Below, piece after piece: positions 20,101 to 29,722 of a stretch of 64,000 bases of DNA. Source of the DNA: Sabellastarte sp. h YS-2021. Taxonomy: Eukaryota > Annelida > Polychaeta > Sabellida > Sabellidae. The DNA lies in assembly GCA_964017235.1 (NCBI GenBank), contig OZ024938.1, positions 13,321,454 through 13,385,453 of the forward strand. Reading direction: 5' to 3'. Numbering within the stretch: position 1 is the stretch's first letter; every line of letters starts with the position of its first letter. A program made the translations under genes and the position numbers. The notes below the pieces were generated by a model, which saw nothing but the letters and a program-made list of their open reading frames with translations, was not told the DNA's origin and did no database searches.

Positions 20101-22838
20101 TAATCATGTGTTGTTTATGATTTTTTGCTGGGAAACAGATATTCAATCTGCATTTAAATCAGACACCATAGACACGTTACAGTAAAAGTATTCACACTTC
20201 ATCTATTTTCATTATTGTCAAACCACTAAATGTACAAAGGTTTCCCAATCCTTTAATTCTCAAAAAACAAACAGCAAAACCTGATTACCCACTGACATGA
20301 TCACCACACTGTTAAACTAATACACCATTTCAGAAAAACAAAATTACTTTGAAGTTTTGACTATTAATATCTCTGTGAAAATACACCAGGGAGTTTACTT
20401 CGTTTTGTGAGACACTTTACGAAACCCTTTCTTGAACACAATGATATTTATCTGAACCACACATATCTGCCCAAATGTATTTCCATGGGAAATTATGGGA
20501 TAGGTAATGCAAGAAATGTTTTCATACAGTTCTAAAACACATATTTTAATTAATTTTAAATTATAGACTTACTTCATACTATACAGAGATGAACTTATAC
20601 AGAACTGGATAGGTTAATCAATTTTGGTTTATCATCATCTTGAAAAGTGTTATGACTGCATGCTAATTTTGGAACTGGCTAACCAGGGCCAATTCAACGA
20701 AAAAGTGGCTGTGTTTGCTTTAGAAAATGCCATGACATAAGTATCAAATGCATATACACGAGCCATAACCTGCATATATATATGAAGCACAATGAGGTTT
20801 TTGAAAACTTTTTGGGACAAAATGTCTAATATATCGATAGAATATATACTAAAATACTGTGAAATATCTTTTTAGTTGAATATAATGGTACACTAAGGTT
20901 AAAATAGTGAATATGTGAGGAAACCAGTTTTGACTATGGAGAAAATGGAAGGTAAATTGGTCAGTGTTTTTTCGGTTGACAAATAGGATTCTGGTTTACC
21001 GTCTTTGACACTAAAACAGCATTTCTAAGGCACATCACGACAGGTAGGTGAGAGGATTAAGACAGTGCATAACAGTTGGATCACAATTCTGTACAAAAAA
21101 CCACTCAGTAACAGCAAGAAAACTGCCATTTTGTTTTCCAACTCTAGGTCAGACTGGGATTAAAACTTTAGAGGAGGGATGAGTGTTGTCCACTTAGTCA
21201 CAGTGCCCCTAATTACTTGATAGAGTAACATTACCTATCTTTACATGAACAGAAGAATTTTCTCAAATTGTTTTGAGGCTTTTGTGTATTATGGTCACCA
21301 TGCATCTTTCTTTTCATTCCCATCCACCTAAATCATATTTCTATGCTTGGGTACAATCTCTATAAAATTAATGTAATTAGTATATCTCTTTGTTTCATTA
21401 TCACTCCACTCAACCATGCGACTCTACTTTTATTCTTTCCCACATTACCATTTTGAGAACCTTCTCTACTATGATACAGGAAATTTTCACTCACTGAAAC
21501 AACTTTTTCTAACACATTCCAATGTATCAATATGTGAGTATATTGATTCCAATTGACCATGGTAATTTCACGTTATATTTTGGGGAGAGTTTTTTCAAAA
21601 AAAAAAATCCCACACTGCATCATCATTTCTCTACGGAATATCATTATGGTGGTTCACATATTTCAACTTACCTAAGCCACATGCCCCTACTCGGGTACCT
21701 TCTGTATGGTATGTTGCCACCAAACTGGCCACTTGTGTACAATGTCTCCTTCACTTCATATCCTTTGTCTATCCAAGAACCTCTTGATTGAAAAGCAGGC
21801 TGCTGTATGGGGAATATTAAAAACTGGAATTAATTCAATCGACAGATTTATTTGCCTGTAAAATATGTAGTTGCAAAACGACACTATGTAACTTTCTTTT
21901 TCAAGGGCTATCTGTTTCTTCATTATTTGTCTGTGGTCAAAATTCACCAAAACTGTTACATTAATAGGTAGTTTGATTGTTTAAATAATTTTGCAATAAA
22001 GTAGTTTATTGAAGCAAGCATCATGTTAAATAAATACAATATATAAATGAACAGCACATCTACTTTTAGGAGAAACTGGTTCATTCAATTTTTTTTGAGA
22101 AAGTTATTCTGCTATACATTACCTGGGTTTGCTAAATACTTTAATATATGTTTTCTTATGAATGTAAATGATAACACTTTTCAAAAAGGCAATGATCTTA
22201 AAGTTTTATGTTTGTTGCTTCAAAATAGCAACTGGGATTTCATATTTGGCAAGACTACAGTATGCAGAAATACAGAAATATTTATCTGAACTTTAACAAT
22301 AAGAAATTAAACTAACAATGGATGTTTGTACTCTTGAAGCATTGATTACAGTTAATTTGCTTACAATTCAAATTTCTTGTAACAGATGAATGTAGAAAAA
22401 GGCAACTGAAAAGTCTTGCTATAAATTACAAAAAAATGCTCATGATATTGTTGAAACTACTAATCAATTTTATTTAAAATAAGATACATAATAATAATCC
22501 CCATTCAATTAGATCAAAACCTAAAATCTACTCATCTTAGACAGGCACCGAAAAAAAAATAATAATTTCATTGCAAGTGAACAATCTAGCAATCCTTATT
22601 TCTCTTCCATACACTATCTTAAGATAAGTGTGCTATGGTTCATCTCATATGACAACAATTTGACTCAATGCTGAACTGATGAGTACTTGTTAACACAATG
22701 CCAAAATAGCCAATTTCACATAAAACAGTACTTTGTGATAATCTTACACACTTTTTGTAATTGTACACTCACCAGACGTTTATTAAACCACATGATTGTT
22801 ATCCTATCTTCGCCAGACCTCACCACATAATGAAGAGT
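1363..22838 (-). CDS. Single-pass membrane protein with Ser/Thr-rich tail (5' partial, possible frameshift)
   Basis: This is a spliced minus-strand gene assembled by eye. Exons are 22838-22773, 21802-21672, 20050-19920, 18297-18158, 2593-2483 and 2126-1363. Splice phases of the first four agree (0, then 2, 1 and 0). The first two encode a probable ectodomain segment. Exon 20050-19920 encodes a hydrophobic helix starting WPLIPLIVFVIAVL, a single transmembrane span. Exon 18297-18158 is acidic and polar. The last exon gives about 250 Ser/Thr-rich residues, then a stop. The intron between 18157 and 2594 (15.6 kb) holds a composite repeat and a young Ty3/gypsy element on the same strand. Exon 2593-2483 is one base short of the phase needed. 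Further 5' exons must exist above 22838 but were not resolved. I do not recognise the family. The last two exons could belong to a separate gene, so exon linkage is an inference. Confidence 0.5.
2483..2593 (-). CDS. Probable exon with a 1-nt frameshift
   Basis: A good acceptor (TTTTACAG) and donor (G|GTATGT) frame a 111-base exon. Starting in phase 0, the first eight codons read SSKDKALK and are followed at once by TGA. Shifting one base at the AAAA run opens the rest (MIRESVQNGEILIYKG and on) to the donor, which then joins the next exon in phase. One missing A in the homopolymer would explain this. It could be an assembly error, a polymorphism, or decay of the gene. No function is recognised. 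Confidence 0.4.
2594..4718. other. Intron sequence with degenerate repeat, no gene seen
   Basis: No exon or RNA gene was recognised. From about 3830 to 4330 a loose repeat recurs with GTTGCCAT(A/G)(G/T)(T/C)AAC modules and runs such as AAACAGAAAAAA, looking like an old interspersed element. The remainder is AT-rich intron of the minus-strand membrane-protein gene. Confidence 0.35.
4719..5420. mobile_element. MITE-like element with 59-bp terminal inverted repeats
   Basis: The left end (4719-4777, starting GGAGAGTCCAATCTGG) and the right end (5362-5420, ending CCAGATTGGACTTTCC) are inverted copies of 59 bp that differ at only a few positions. Each arm contains the smaller palindrome TCTACCGGTAGA next to AAGTCCAATTGGA. 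The 580-bp interior has no credible coding sequence, so the element looks non-autonomous. I see no clear target-site duplication. It shares its AAGTCCAATTGGA module with the foldback fragment at 1-145. Confidence 0.75.
5421..5654. other. Unassigned spacer between repeats
   Basis: A short AT-rich stretch separates the inverted-repeat element from the composite repeat. No gene or repeat is recognised. Confidence 0.3.
7302..8326 (-). repeat. 3' LTR of the Ty3/gypsy element
   Basis: This 1025-bp repeat is identical to 16126-17150 except for two substitutions. Its left edge is TGTTGCCGCACTG on the plus strand and its right edge ACTGCCACA. A minus-strand AATAAA near 7392-7397 is a possible polyadenylation signal. 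The sequence includes an (AT)8 run in both copies. Confidence 0.95.
8327..8338 (-). other. Polypurine tract
   Basis: Read on the minus strand, the bases just before the 3' LTR are CAGGGGGAAGTA, directly followed by TGTGGCAG. A purine run at this place primes plus-strand DNA synthesis in LTR elements. Confidence 0.75.
8620..13014 (-). CDS. pol: Ty3/gypsy Pol polyprotein
   Basis: A 1464-codon ORF for a polyprotein that copies element RNA into DNA and integrates it. Protease: ALLDTGS at residues 61-66. Reverse transcriptase: about residues 350-530, with the polymerase motif YLDD at 502-505. RNase H: starts HTDASGDGLGAVL near residue 661. Integrase: zinc-binding H-H-C-C from about residue 900, then the DD35E core (D near 969, D near 1028, E 36 residues later), then a DRVLVRN segment. 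A C-terminal tail of about 200 residues is acidic and Ser-rich and has no recognised domain. The nominal ATG at 13014 is probably not used; Pol is expected as a Gag-Pol fusion, because the frame is -1 to gag and overlaps it by 97 bases with a slippery site at 12960-12966. No inactivating change was seen. Confidence 0.95.
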   Translation of the reverse strand: MFSLQEVGPYKEELSRFKLRGVGCKERTDTPVKSSDLLVREIVGRANEVPIMVNGEYVTALLDTGSMVSTMASSWCNSLGLQIQSLNNLLTVQSAGGHTIPYEGYVEVRFSIPQEEMTDMNVLMLVVPNTVYHDRVPILLGTNVLSYLRTQVRVKDSRWEAVLAMLARQEALVNTPDSLGSLIIGKPLTIPPNGRMVIQGHTRVKAVCQGITVCLDGSNGLPKGVLATPSVTTLPPGRKRTKLPVELVNHSAQTVTVPAKARVCDLYSTEDVTPLGPSSLPGVSGSSNIDMGKECFLTNFVGIRETLTEERVREVEDLLMKWRGVFSLHDMDLGLTDKVEHRIRLSDDVPFKEKPRPIPPSMFNEVRAHLKEMESLGVIRKSQSPYASNVVVVRKKSGAIRFCLDLRRLNSKTIPDRCSLPRIDTTLDILSGAKWFSVLDLKSGYWQVPLAEQDKNKTAFTVGPLGFWECERMPFGLTNAPATFQRLMESCMGDLHLSYCLLYLDDIVIYSKTYEDHLVRLEAVLQKLKDAGLKLSPSKCNFLQKKIKYLGHMISEQGISVDPEKVSCVKAWPLPKTVSEVQSFLGFTSFYRRFIKDFAKVAKPLHQVAQGGIHYQTKTRTRVRYPPLQWGSPQQQAFDKLKEMCSSTPVLGFADYNKPFILHTDASGDGLGAVLSQDQEGKKRVIAYASRNLAKAERNYAVHKLEFLALKWAVTEKFHDYLYGNEFSVVTDNNPLTYILKSAKLDATGHRWVAQLANYKFTLSYLPGSANRAADALSRINWPAISSEIVSQLLDVHLDTVNSVECFCYSQQGVPDSLVQDVVLQDYINWSVEQDQDPVIREVRLLLSKRLTEGNVSPGAKKLWKERKSLRIVGGLLTRTRMCSGEEQSQLVLPKKYWDVALRYVHDEMGHLGRDRSLELLRERYFWTGMHQSVADHIANCGRCIRRKDWNPQRAPLVNTVTSQPMELVCVDFLKLEPSQGGIENVLVVTDHFTKYAQAYATRNQTARTTARVLYENFFIHYGFPRRLHSDQGRNFESKMLRELCDMANIRKSRTTPYHPMGNGIAERFNSTLLNMLGTLDPKKKVDWKSHLGSLVHAYNCTKHDTTGFSPYYLMFGRHPHIPVDLALGWADEKAAGNTSDYVKEVRERLSKAFEIAEANASQSRADQKERYDRKVRGAFLTVGDRVLVRNVCFQGTHKIADRWSEEVYLVVKQPNSDIPVYEIKPESGNGRSKVLHRNLLLPLPKARSSVSDHDVETVTQREGTDSDSDSDLDSLVEVRNRQTPQREVPVPAPRVFGVLRSTDILPCATESSRVTGNILDERQRMSNLLQEHSNSGKGDVLSESTSTQDEVDDLIQTESNGDSGAENIAQATLNDHVSARDIVQVGTDNQVAVDDTTLSSVPSSAEFLSSPVPPRPAPRRSTRMRSTAHLRPDFVYNFQASSGGGHEIAKKVGFLKEVIKLFD
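12910..12966 (-). promoter_or_regulatory. -1 frameshift signal: TTTAAAC plus predicted H-type pseudoknot
   Basis: In the gag frame the minus strand reads GA[T TTA AAC], the canonical X_XXY_YYZ slippery heptamer (12966-12960). Four bases later a stem can form between TGGGGTCGG (12955-12947) and CCGACACCCCA (12932-12922), nine pairs with a 2-nt bulge. Its loop holds GGAGC (12940-12936), complementary to GCTCC (12914-12910) downstream, giving an H-type pseudoknot. Slipping back one base continues directly into the protease frame (F K L R G V G C). The gag stop (12920-12918) lies within the structure. Confidence 0.85.
12918..14540 (-). CDS. gag: Ty3/gypsy Gag with RRM-like N-terminus and PNMA-like capsid
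   Basis: A 540-codon structural polyprotein that should form the particle and bind the element RNA. Residues about 14-95 (VHISGLKP ... GAVFLVFADDRSADRCIQ) look like an RNA-recognition-motif fold. A Pro/Ser-rich linker follows. A helical capsid-like region starts near STFSGSPNDCSFEQF, resembling the Gag-derived PNMA family (FSG then an acidic/aromatic helix). A CCHC zinc knuckle (CFHCKKLGHIKRNC) lies near residues 511-524, close to the end. An in-frame Met at codon 14 (MASHIVHISG) is an alternative start that begins just before the RRM-like part. The PNMA and RRM likeness is from pattern recognition, not a search. A separate minus-strand frame at 13127-13429 is a shadow. Confidence 0.9.
   Translation of the reverse strand: MKFELWGAHASHSMASHIVHISGLKPDFDPQELLYSLDLGVNIEEVIRHVEAHGNGAVFLVFADDRSADRCIQRYHGKVLLDSSIQVSRPTPALLEQLRKMNPSIVEHQPQLQMQKNEPVDDATAVSAVLKAISHLSGSQRELLRKALEPQSTSTPVDPGLGMANGKTVHPSLQGIGATTPYPPSSTSTDIKLGAGVLHHPLVSTSAAVGVGSAKVSSAQSHPYGYGPNPLLQAVVNPPFSSSGVHPPLHTSTPSPAVNPSFHFGHPSTAHSVRVSTFSGSPNDCSFEQFRYDVQCLINQGAAEGVILLAIKRSIKGQAQEIALHMGETATVADILKRFEMMFGDVNPPHVLLAQFYAAEQHPGESVTDWYARIEDIASKIIRKDSTVISPNNYDVIVNTQFWTKMQDDRIKSALRHKFDMLSGSPQFIIEARKIESECKMETVRVQQAHIEVSPTIQEGLDSLLSRLVSLEDKLDKTTATVEGLQKGYHPPAVGPAADEGSQRRKTIRCFHCKKLGHIKRNCPDLNSVGSAVRSAPTPQ
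14541..16104 (-). other. Long untranslated leader of the Ty3/gypsy element
   Basis: About 1.56 kb between the primer-binding site and gag holds no long ORF on the sense strand. It contains several A/T homopolymer runs (for example near 14580 and 15605). It may carry packaging or translation signals; I could not identify them. Confidence 0.5.
16105..16122 (-). other. Candidate primer-binding site
   Basis: Three bases after the 5' LTR the minus strand reads TGGAGCCCCTAATGAGAT. It starts with TGG, complementary to a tRNA CCA end, as in other LTR elements. I could not match it with confidence to a particular tRNA, so the primer identity is open. Confidence 0.5.
16126..17150 (-). repeat. 5' LTR of the Ty3/gypsy element
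   Basis: The second 1025-bp copy, near-identical to 7302-8326. It should contain the element's promoter; I could not place a TATA box or start site firmly. It is followed on the plus strand by AAAGTATTTCAAC, the resumed satellite target. Confidence 0.95.
17786..18157. other. Intron sequence, nothing recognised
   Basis: Between the composite repeat and exon 18297-18158 of the membrane-protein gene I see no exon or repeat of known type. Confidence 0.3.
18158..18297 (-). CDS. Exon following the transmembrane exon
   Basis: The acceptor CTATTTAG and the donor GAT|GTATGT frame 46 codons plus two leading bases. They read ...SDSSDLNDYTGSFFTDLEM and on to AAALAMEICGD, an acidic hydrophilic segment just after the membrane span, probably cytoplasmic. 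A second possible donor (GTAAAG) lies seven bases further. Confidence 0.55.
19138..19760 (+). repeat. About 145-bp tandem repeat with GGTCA modules
   Basis: Roughly four diverged units, each with AGGTCA-type modules, TTGCACACCTACA, AATGTCC(T)TACCAAG and CTACACCTTACGGTTTCTGAGATA. The GGTCAAATCAAG landmark recurs at about 19352, 19494 and 19640, giving a period near 145. One unit has AGGTCAAAGGTCA (19486-19498) and AGGTCAAGGTCA (19466-19477). Related single units occur at 46597-46690 and 47100-47230. It lies inside an intron of the membrane-protein gene. Confidence 0.7.
19920..20050 (-). CDS. Transmembrane exon
   Basis: The acceptor TTTTCAG and the donor T|GTAAGG frame 131 bases. The translation has a short polar lead (GDSIDNQVGYSLPRY), a hydrophobic span of about 24 residues (WPLIPLIVFVIAVL onward), and a basic stop-transfer end (GSRS). 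By the positive-inside rule the N-terminal side is outside the cell. Confidence 0.65.
21672..21802 (-). CDS. Ectodomain exon of the membrane protein
   Basis: The acceptor CCATACAG and the donor AG|GTAAGT frame 131 bases encoding QPAFQSRGSWIDKGYEV and on to RYPSRGMWL, rich in aromatic and Gly residues. Phase 2 at its end matches the transmembrane exon. No domain is recognised. Confidence 0.6.
22773..22838 (-). CDS. Ectodomain exon (most 5' one found)
   Basis: The acceptor CACCTGCAG and the donor CTG|GTGAGT frame 22 codons (TLHYVVRSGEDRITIMWFNK and on), in phase 0 with the next exon. The alternating hydrophobic pattern suggests beta strands. It starts in phase 0, so at least one further exon lies at higher coordinates. 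Confidence 0.5.
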
Positions 22839-25800
22839 CTGCAGGTGTGTGACTGGTGGTTAGGAATGGTTGAAGGCCACACCTTTAAAGGTATGGGTAC
22901 ACTTTACAACTTCATCTTCCCATCCTATGAAACCAATTTTGTATCACTTTATTCATTTTGTATCTATTCATTCAATTCTAAATGTTGACTGGACACTTTT
23001 GCTATAATTATTTGCTAAATCTAATAATTTAAAGAATGGTATTATTTTAACCATGAATAATAAAAATAAGAGATTATGAGAATATCAAAAAAGCTAATTT
23101 GCAGCAAATATGTTGATTAATTTTAAAAATTATTTTAAAAAATGTTTTGGATTAAGTTAAAGTGACACTCCCCTATTTATTTGACACAAAATTAGCTTTG
23201 ATTACATAAAAGTAAAATACTTTCATTATTATTGTAGAATAAAAATATTATTTCACATTAAAAAGCATCTAACTGAAAAAAGGCTAATATATATCTTCTT
23301 TATTGAACTCAATACAGCTTTGGCCAATGAAATTTCAGATGAGAACTCAAGATTAAACAATGAATCTATTTGGTTTCTCATTTAAAACTGTTGTAACTCA
23401 ACTTATAATGAGCCAAGTTAATTAAGTAAAGGTAAAATATATCACATTTTAACACTGCATCACAAAATAAAATGACAGAATATCAGAAGCTGCTAACTTC
23501 ATCAAGTTACTCATTTAACTCAATGTTTATGGAAGTAACTGGGCAACATGTCACAGTTCCACATCATCTCTGAAAACACTATTTTAGGAACACAACATTA
23601 ATAAATGATGTTCAGCTTACTGTTAGATTTCAAAAATGATGGGAGTCTGAAGACTGGTTAAACTTTGGTGTTTTAAAGTCTGAAAAATGTACATGCATAC
23701 GATAAACACAAAAATTTCTTATTTTGTATTTTTAATTTTTGAATTAAATTACTAATATTTCAGTATTTACTTGTTATTACATCAAATATTAATCTTGAAT
23801 AGTTTATCTTACATAACATAAAACGATACCCTAGGAATTGTTTTATTCACATAATCACTGAAACAAAATTAAAAGTCCTACAAAATTTCACAGGTTACAG
23901 TAAACCTTGCCCTGGGTTAGTACTGAGGTGACACCCAGTTGAGAGAGAGGTGACCTTTAAAACAGGGATGACTTGTGATTATTTCTCCTCAAATACTGAT
24001 TATATATTTCGTGTAAGTAGTGATCACACTTAACTGTTCAGACATCCCAATAACCCTTTCTTTTACAGTCATGGTAGAATCCTTCTGTTTTTGTATCAAT
24101 AGAAAATTCTACCACAATAATAAAAAAAAATTAAAAATATCAGCATCACATGGAGTTGTATTCAGGAATTGGTATCAGAAAGTAGGGTGGGGATTAAACT
24201 CTTGCATACCTTTGCAAGTTGATTGCCTTAAATATTTCTATTTTTCTGTGTGTTGATTTGAAGCAGCTTTTCAGTAGAATCATAATATTGAATATTTGTA
24301 GTCTTACTTAGACTTTAGAAAATTATAGATATCTTTACTCAAATCACACAGTCTTTTTTGATGACTCGGTATTAAAGGTATTAAATGTATATGCCTAAAA
24401 AACTTTAGATACACTATCTCAAATATCACTGCATTAAACAGAATACATCAAAAATACATAACTGGTTTACACATGCAGTTCAATCTGAGAACATACCAAC
24501 CAGAAAAAAGTATTTCCAATGAGACGTTATCATCAGGCACAACATTTTTTCTGTCTCATCTCTCTTTCTTCAGAGAAAATGAAAGTATTATTATAAACAT
24601 GAAAAAAAATAAATACAAATACCACTTAAATAAATACCAGATTAATTTTTTCTTTACAGTTGACAAATTTATCTTTCTAAAATCAGCCATACAATCCTAG
24701 CTTTCGAAAGGCTATGTATAATTCCCACTGGAAGCGCTACTGGTCAATGACTTGTCCTGAATGTAAAATTGTGATCAAGTTTTCATTTACAAGTACTGAA
24801 GGATAAGTTACCCATAAATCTTACAGCATTATACATATTTAATTTGGGTGTGTTTCATTACAACAAAAAAGTTATAATTTAGTAGAGACATTTTGATTCT
24901 CAAGGAAATATTCTTTTGCTTTATAAGGTAATCTCTCATCAGGGGGCTTACCTTTTCATGCTTTATGTATGACCCCATAAACCTTCTCTGAACTGGTATA
25001 ATATAATGATACCCAATTTAACTTAAATGTGAGTTACCAAGGTCTTTCATTGTTTTGATGCAGATGGTTAACACATATAAGCATGTATACAGACCCCTAA
25101 TGAAAAAAAAATAAAAAAAACTTGAAATTAGAGATATGAATATTTGCACATTCAATTATGTGAGATATTTTAATTAGAAGCTTTGTGCATAAGGAATAGG
25201 CGCAATCATAAATTATTTCACTTTGGACAAAATGCTAATTTGAAAACGTGACTGGAACGTAAATGTTTTTCTGTTATCTTTCCCCCATTTTGAAGGAGCT
25301 GAAAATAAACATGTGTCCCTAGTAATTAACCTGAAACAAGACATGCATAACATGAACAAAATAAGTTCAGAAAATAAATAATTTAACATGTGAGACATTT
25401 TGTGAACTGGGCCATATTCACTAAACACTTAAATCTAACCTGGCTTAGGTATAATTATCTCAGATAAGTTTGGGCATAACTTGGAATTCACGAAAGAAAA
25501 CTTTGTCCTAGCTAAGTATTAGATAACTAATGTTTGAAGCCATATACATAAATTCAAAACATCCAACTAAAGTTTCTTTTGCTGCACAGTAAGTATGGGG
25601 GGGGGGGGTGTATTAGATGCAGAAGTGTAAAACTTGACATTATTTTGTCAACTGATCCCTTGACTCTTACCTCTGTCATTGTGAGTTTGAATCTAACTTG
25701 TAACCATATGTGATATAAATACATGTTATAAAGACATGTCACTACAGGGCTTTAACTGTTAAAGGGAGTGCACAAAGTGAACCCGATCTTAACTTTGCTC

Positions 25801-26180
25801 AAACATCAATTCATATTTAATTTATGTGTTTTCTCCTTTAGTTTTATAATGACACAGTCACATTAGCTTAATTTTTTGTTACAAATAGCTGACCATTAAT
25901 CCAGTAAGCAAGTACATCTGCTCCATATCTCACCTACAGTATACAGTGTACAAAAACAATTGTTCCAATAACACTGATTAGCAGAAATACATGAATTGAG
26001 GATTGCAGTTTGCCCCCAATGAGATACCCCACCCATGACCATCAGACTGACTTAAGGCAAGAGAGAGAGAGAGATATTGCAGTAGCATGAAATGGTATTA
26101 TGAACAAACAGTAAAATCACAAAACAGCCAGCCCTTATTACTAGGGCTTATGAGGCACTGTAAACAAAGAATTATATTTA
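22839..26180. other. AT-rich region with no resolved exon
   Basis: Probably the 5' part of the membrane-protein gene, but no exon could be fixed. Acceptor-like sites near 23690 and 24095 on the minus strand lead into frames that stop or do not match phase. It has a 12-base G run at 25597-25608. A MITE-like end (GGGCCATATTCACTAAACACTTAA, given here in part: GGGCCATATTCAC) starts near 25408, with GGAATTCACGAAAG near 25482. A short (GA)n run lies near 26060. Confidence 0.35.
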
Positions 26181-26340
26181 AATGTCACACATTAGATCAA
26201 AATGTTAAGAACAAAAAAAAACAACAGAATTACATTGTACAATAAGATTAAACTTAACATCACATCATATTTAAAATAAAGACACTAGTAATAGAACGTA
26301 CATTATATTATACTTGAACAAAATAAAATTACAAGGTAGT

Positions 26341-27261
26341 TTACTTAGATTCAAAGAAGATTTTTCTTTTTTGATAAATTTTATATAGATGTTTTACAAA
26401 AAAGACCACATTTTCACATTTCATTAGTATTTTGAGTTTGTCCTCTGCATTAAGGTTATACCAATTGTTGTAATTTGAAGCTAGATGTCTATTGAAAAGT
26501 CCTCTTTCTTCAGAATATAATGAGCAGAAAAAGACAAAGTGGTTTTCAGATTCAACTCCCTGATCACATATTTTACAAATTCTATCTTCATATTTGATAT
26601 TTTTCCAGCGTCCCATTTCTATTTGTAGTGGGAGAATACCAAATTGAAATTTAGCAAGTAGTGATCTTTCCTGCCTGTTATGTATTTTGTAAATGTAGGG
26701 TTCCAATTGATATGTATCTTTAAATGTACAATATGTTCTGAGTTTAGGGCTATTTTGAACATTTAATTTCCAGTTATCTATTTCTTTTTGAAATATGTAT
26801 GTTTCATATTGTTTTAGGTCGACGGAAGTTCGGTTTGTAAAATTTGAATCTAAAGGAAAAATGTCAAGAATTTTTTTAACTTCACTGCACCATGAGTACC
26901 GAGTTCTCTTTCTGTAGTCCCAAGAAAAGACCTTATATAACAGTCTTGATTCATCAGTTTCACAAAGTCTATTCCAATATTTTAATAACTTTAGTTTTCT
27001 TCTATTGTAACTACTAACCCAATTTAAATCCCCATATACAGCATCAGTGGGTGCAAACTTACGTACTCCTAAAAAGAATTTCATTGCTTTATTCTGAACA
27101 CTTTCTATTTGACTGACGTACTTATGCCCCCAAACTCCAGCAATGTAATCAAGTATAGGTGCTACACACATATCATAGAGTTTTTTGTATGTGTTATAAG
27201 AGTAAGCAAGCAGTAAAAGAAATAGCTGATCTGACCTGAGGTTGGACAAAGAGATCTCCAC
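26341..27261 (-). pseudogene. LINE ORF2 C-terminal fragment (5' truncated)
   Basis: About 300 open codons from the end of a non-LTR retrotransposon reverse transcriptase protein. Recognisable parts are the post-RT region (YDMCVAPILDYIAGVWG, VQNKAMKFFLGVRKFAP) and a C-terminal zinc-knuckle-like motif CKICDQGVESENHFVFFC near the end. The RT catalytic core and endonuclease are absent, so it is a 5'-truncated dead copy, as is usual for LINEs. The first ~18 codons look like flanking sequence. It resembles jockey/CR1/L2-type elements, but the clade cannot be fixed by eye. It ends in a stop at 26341. Confidence 0.75.
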
Positions 27262-27299
27262 TACTACAATACCTACAGTCCTACACGATACCTTATTGT

Positions 27300-29700
27300 T
27301 TTGTATAATAACATATTAAACAGGATTAAAAATTGATTACTGTTATGTTGTCCATATTTAAACCTGTATTTTTTTTCGTAACAATAATATCTTATTTTTT
27401 TAGGGTTTCATAAAATAATTACAATTTTCTAAATGTTCAAGAATAGTGTCCCATCTGTACACTATGACAACTTACATTTCTAGAAACCAGCCATGAAGCA
27501 TAAGTTTTCATTGACAGAACCCAAGAATCTACTCTAATTGCGAGATCTGAAGGGTAACCATAGTCACAGCACTCTTGGGTGTAAAGTGAGCTCAAAATCA
27601 CTGTAGCATAACCATTTCCTTAATTGTTGGTATTTTTTGAAAAATAACTCACAAAATTTTGCAATGGTTGCCAAGAAAGCTTATTGTAGGTTGTGCTTTT
27701 TGCTTTGTGGCTTCAATAAAATAATAAAAATTAAAAGGGAAAATATTTTTAGAATTAAAAAAATCGAGTCCTAAAATTCTTGAGTACCCTATGGGTTTAA
27801 AATGAACCCCAGATTAATCTCTATCTCTATCTGATGGGTACCTTACTTTGGAGTGTTGCAACAATAAGACAGATCTGGATAACATAATATTTTATCACAG
27901 ATTTTTTTTGCTTTCTTTGTCTGTACAATGAAGTATACTTTAGAGCTCCTTCACATGGTATCTCAATGAACCCGAAAATTACTTCTAGTTAACCTATAAT
28001 TTAATTCAACAGTATATTTCTATCAAAACTGTCTTTTAAGGCCTTAATATTCTACTTAAAGTGAAATACAACTTGGCAGAGTTTAACTTTGTTTTCTTGT
28101 TCTTTCTTTTAAAGTTTTGATTCCCTAAAGTAAAATGTTATGTTAATGAGTTTTGATTCCTTAAAGTAAAATGTTATATTAATCATTATGACACCTATTG
28201 CCCCTCGTAAACATTACGCAGGAGAAAATGTTTGGCTCAGTTGAATATGGCACTTCTGTAAGTTTTAAATGTATCATACAAAATTATATTTTCAAAACAG
28301 GGAACATATACAACCTGTAACTTAATTAACTTCATGCATTTTGCTCTTAGCATCATTTTTTTATTATTATTATTCCTTAGCAGTTACTCAATATATTTTT
28401 TGTTAATTTCCATTTCAATGCATCTGTCAAAGTCTTTCATGAAACACTCATTCTCAATACTATCTCTTTGTCACTAAAGCTGGAATTAACTGTCATAATA
28501 CAAAAAGTCTATTATTAGTGTGACTACCATTAGCTTAGATGTAAAGATAGATTTTCATTGATCCAAAAAAGACTTCATTAAGATAAGACAGCTGGCTAAG
28601 AGATTAAGGCCCACTTATCCCAGGTTATAATAAGAAATGATTTGATATATTAAGTCACTGCGGTGTTTTTCAAGTAACTGACTGTCTAATATGTTTAGTT
28701 TATGGTTCATCTAAAATATAATATTTGTTTCTTTTCTTTAAAGAATCCATTTTTAATTGCTGCATCTAAATGCCATAAAAATATCAATTTTTATTACTGT
28801 GTTGTGAGCGAGAAAAAAATTGCACTCTGTTTAAAATAGAATTTATGCCACAGATCCCAAACAATAATTAAGTGAAAAAGTAAACTGGTTCAGAACTAGC
28901 ATTATGAACTAACTAAATATAGAGTACAATATTTATTACGAGCTGAATGACAGATTTGTCTCTGAGAATTGAACCTTGTGAAAAGGTAACATAATTTTTA
29001 GGCCTGCTTTAGTGAAAGCACTTCTAAGACTATTGATGACTTTTTGAACTGTATACTGCCAGTTATTATTCACAAAATGGAAAACTATCACAAACACCTT
29101 TCATCTGGCTTGAGACTATCAAAGAGCTTTCTAAAGTAGGGATTTAGTATTGAGATTGTTTGGTACCAATAAACAAAACTGTAAAGATGAAGAATCACAC
29201 TTACACAAATCTACAAAGGCTTGCATTTGTGCTTTTGTGACAAAACTAGAGTTGTAGATATTTGCAACTATGACATGTTAATGTGCCAGAACAAAAAACC
29301 AGCTGAAAAACATAATAAAACTTGACAAAAAAATGTAGAAAAATTAAAGAGAGCTGGATAATAAGTTGACAAACACTAAGTGAGATAATGTTTAAAATAC
29401 AATAAAGTAAATATGAAGTGAAAATCTAGTTAAAATGGATAAGGTGTGAGGATATTAAGAGCTATCTCATGTCAAATTATCAATGAGGATATTAATATTT
29501 TCATCCTTAACATATACTGTTTTTTTTTCTGAAAATGTGCAAAATTTAGGAAATTGTGTATTGGCAAATGTTTTTTATTTTATAAAATGATATCATACGA
29601 TGAAATGTTCACGCTATGGTACGTGTGCAATAGAGCAATCGTGACTACCATTTGATTTATAAGTATCATTATATTGTGCATATTATATATGATATCCATC
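27300..29700. other. Intergenic AT-rich stretch
   Basis: No gene was seen. Positions 28114-28185 hold two tandem copies of a ~36-bp unit (GTTTTGATTCC(C/T)TAAAGTA...). The last part should contain the promoter and 5' UTR of the cyclic-nucleotide gene starting at 29723; no core promoter motif could be assigned. Confidence 0.35.
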
Positions 29701-29722
29701 AAATCAAGAAATACACACAAAA

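Noticed and set aside
23620..23690. Candidate minus-strand exon with a good acceptor (TTTTTCAG) and donor (GTAAGC)
   Set aside because: All three frames hit a stop before the donor, and the phase does not fit the next exon at 22838.
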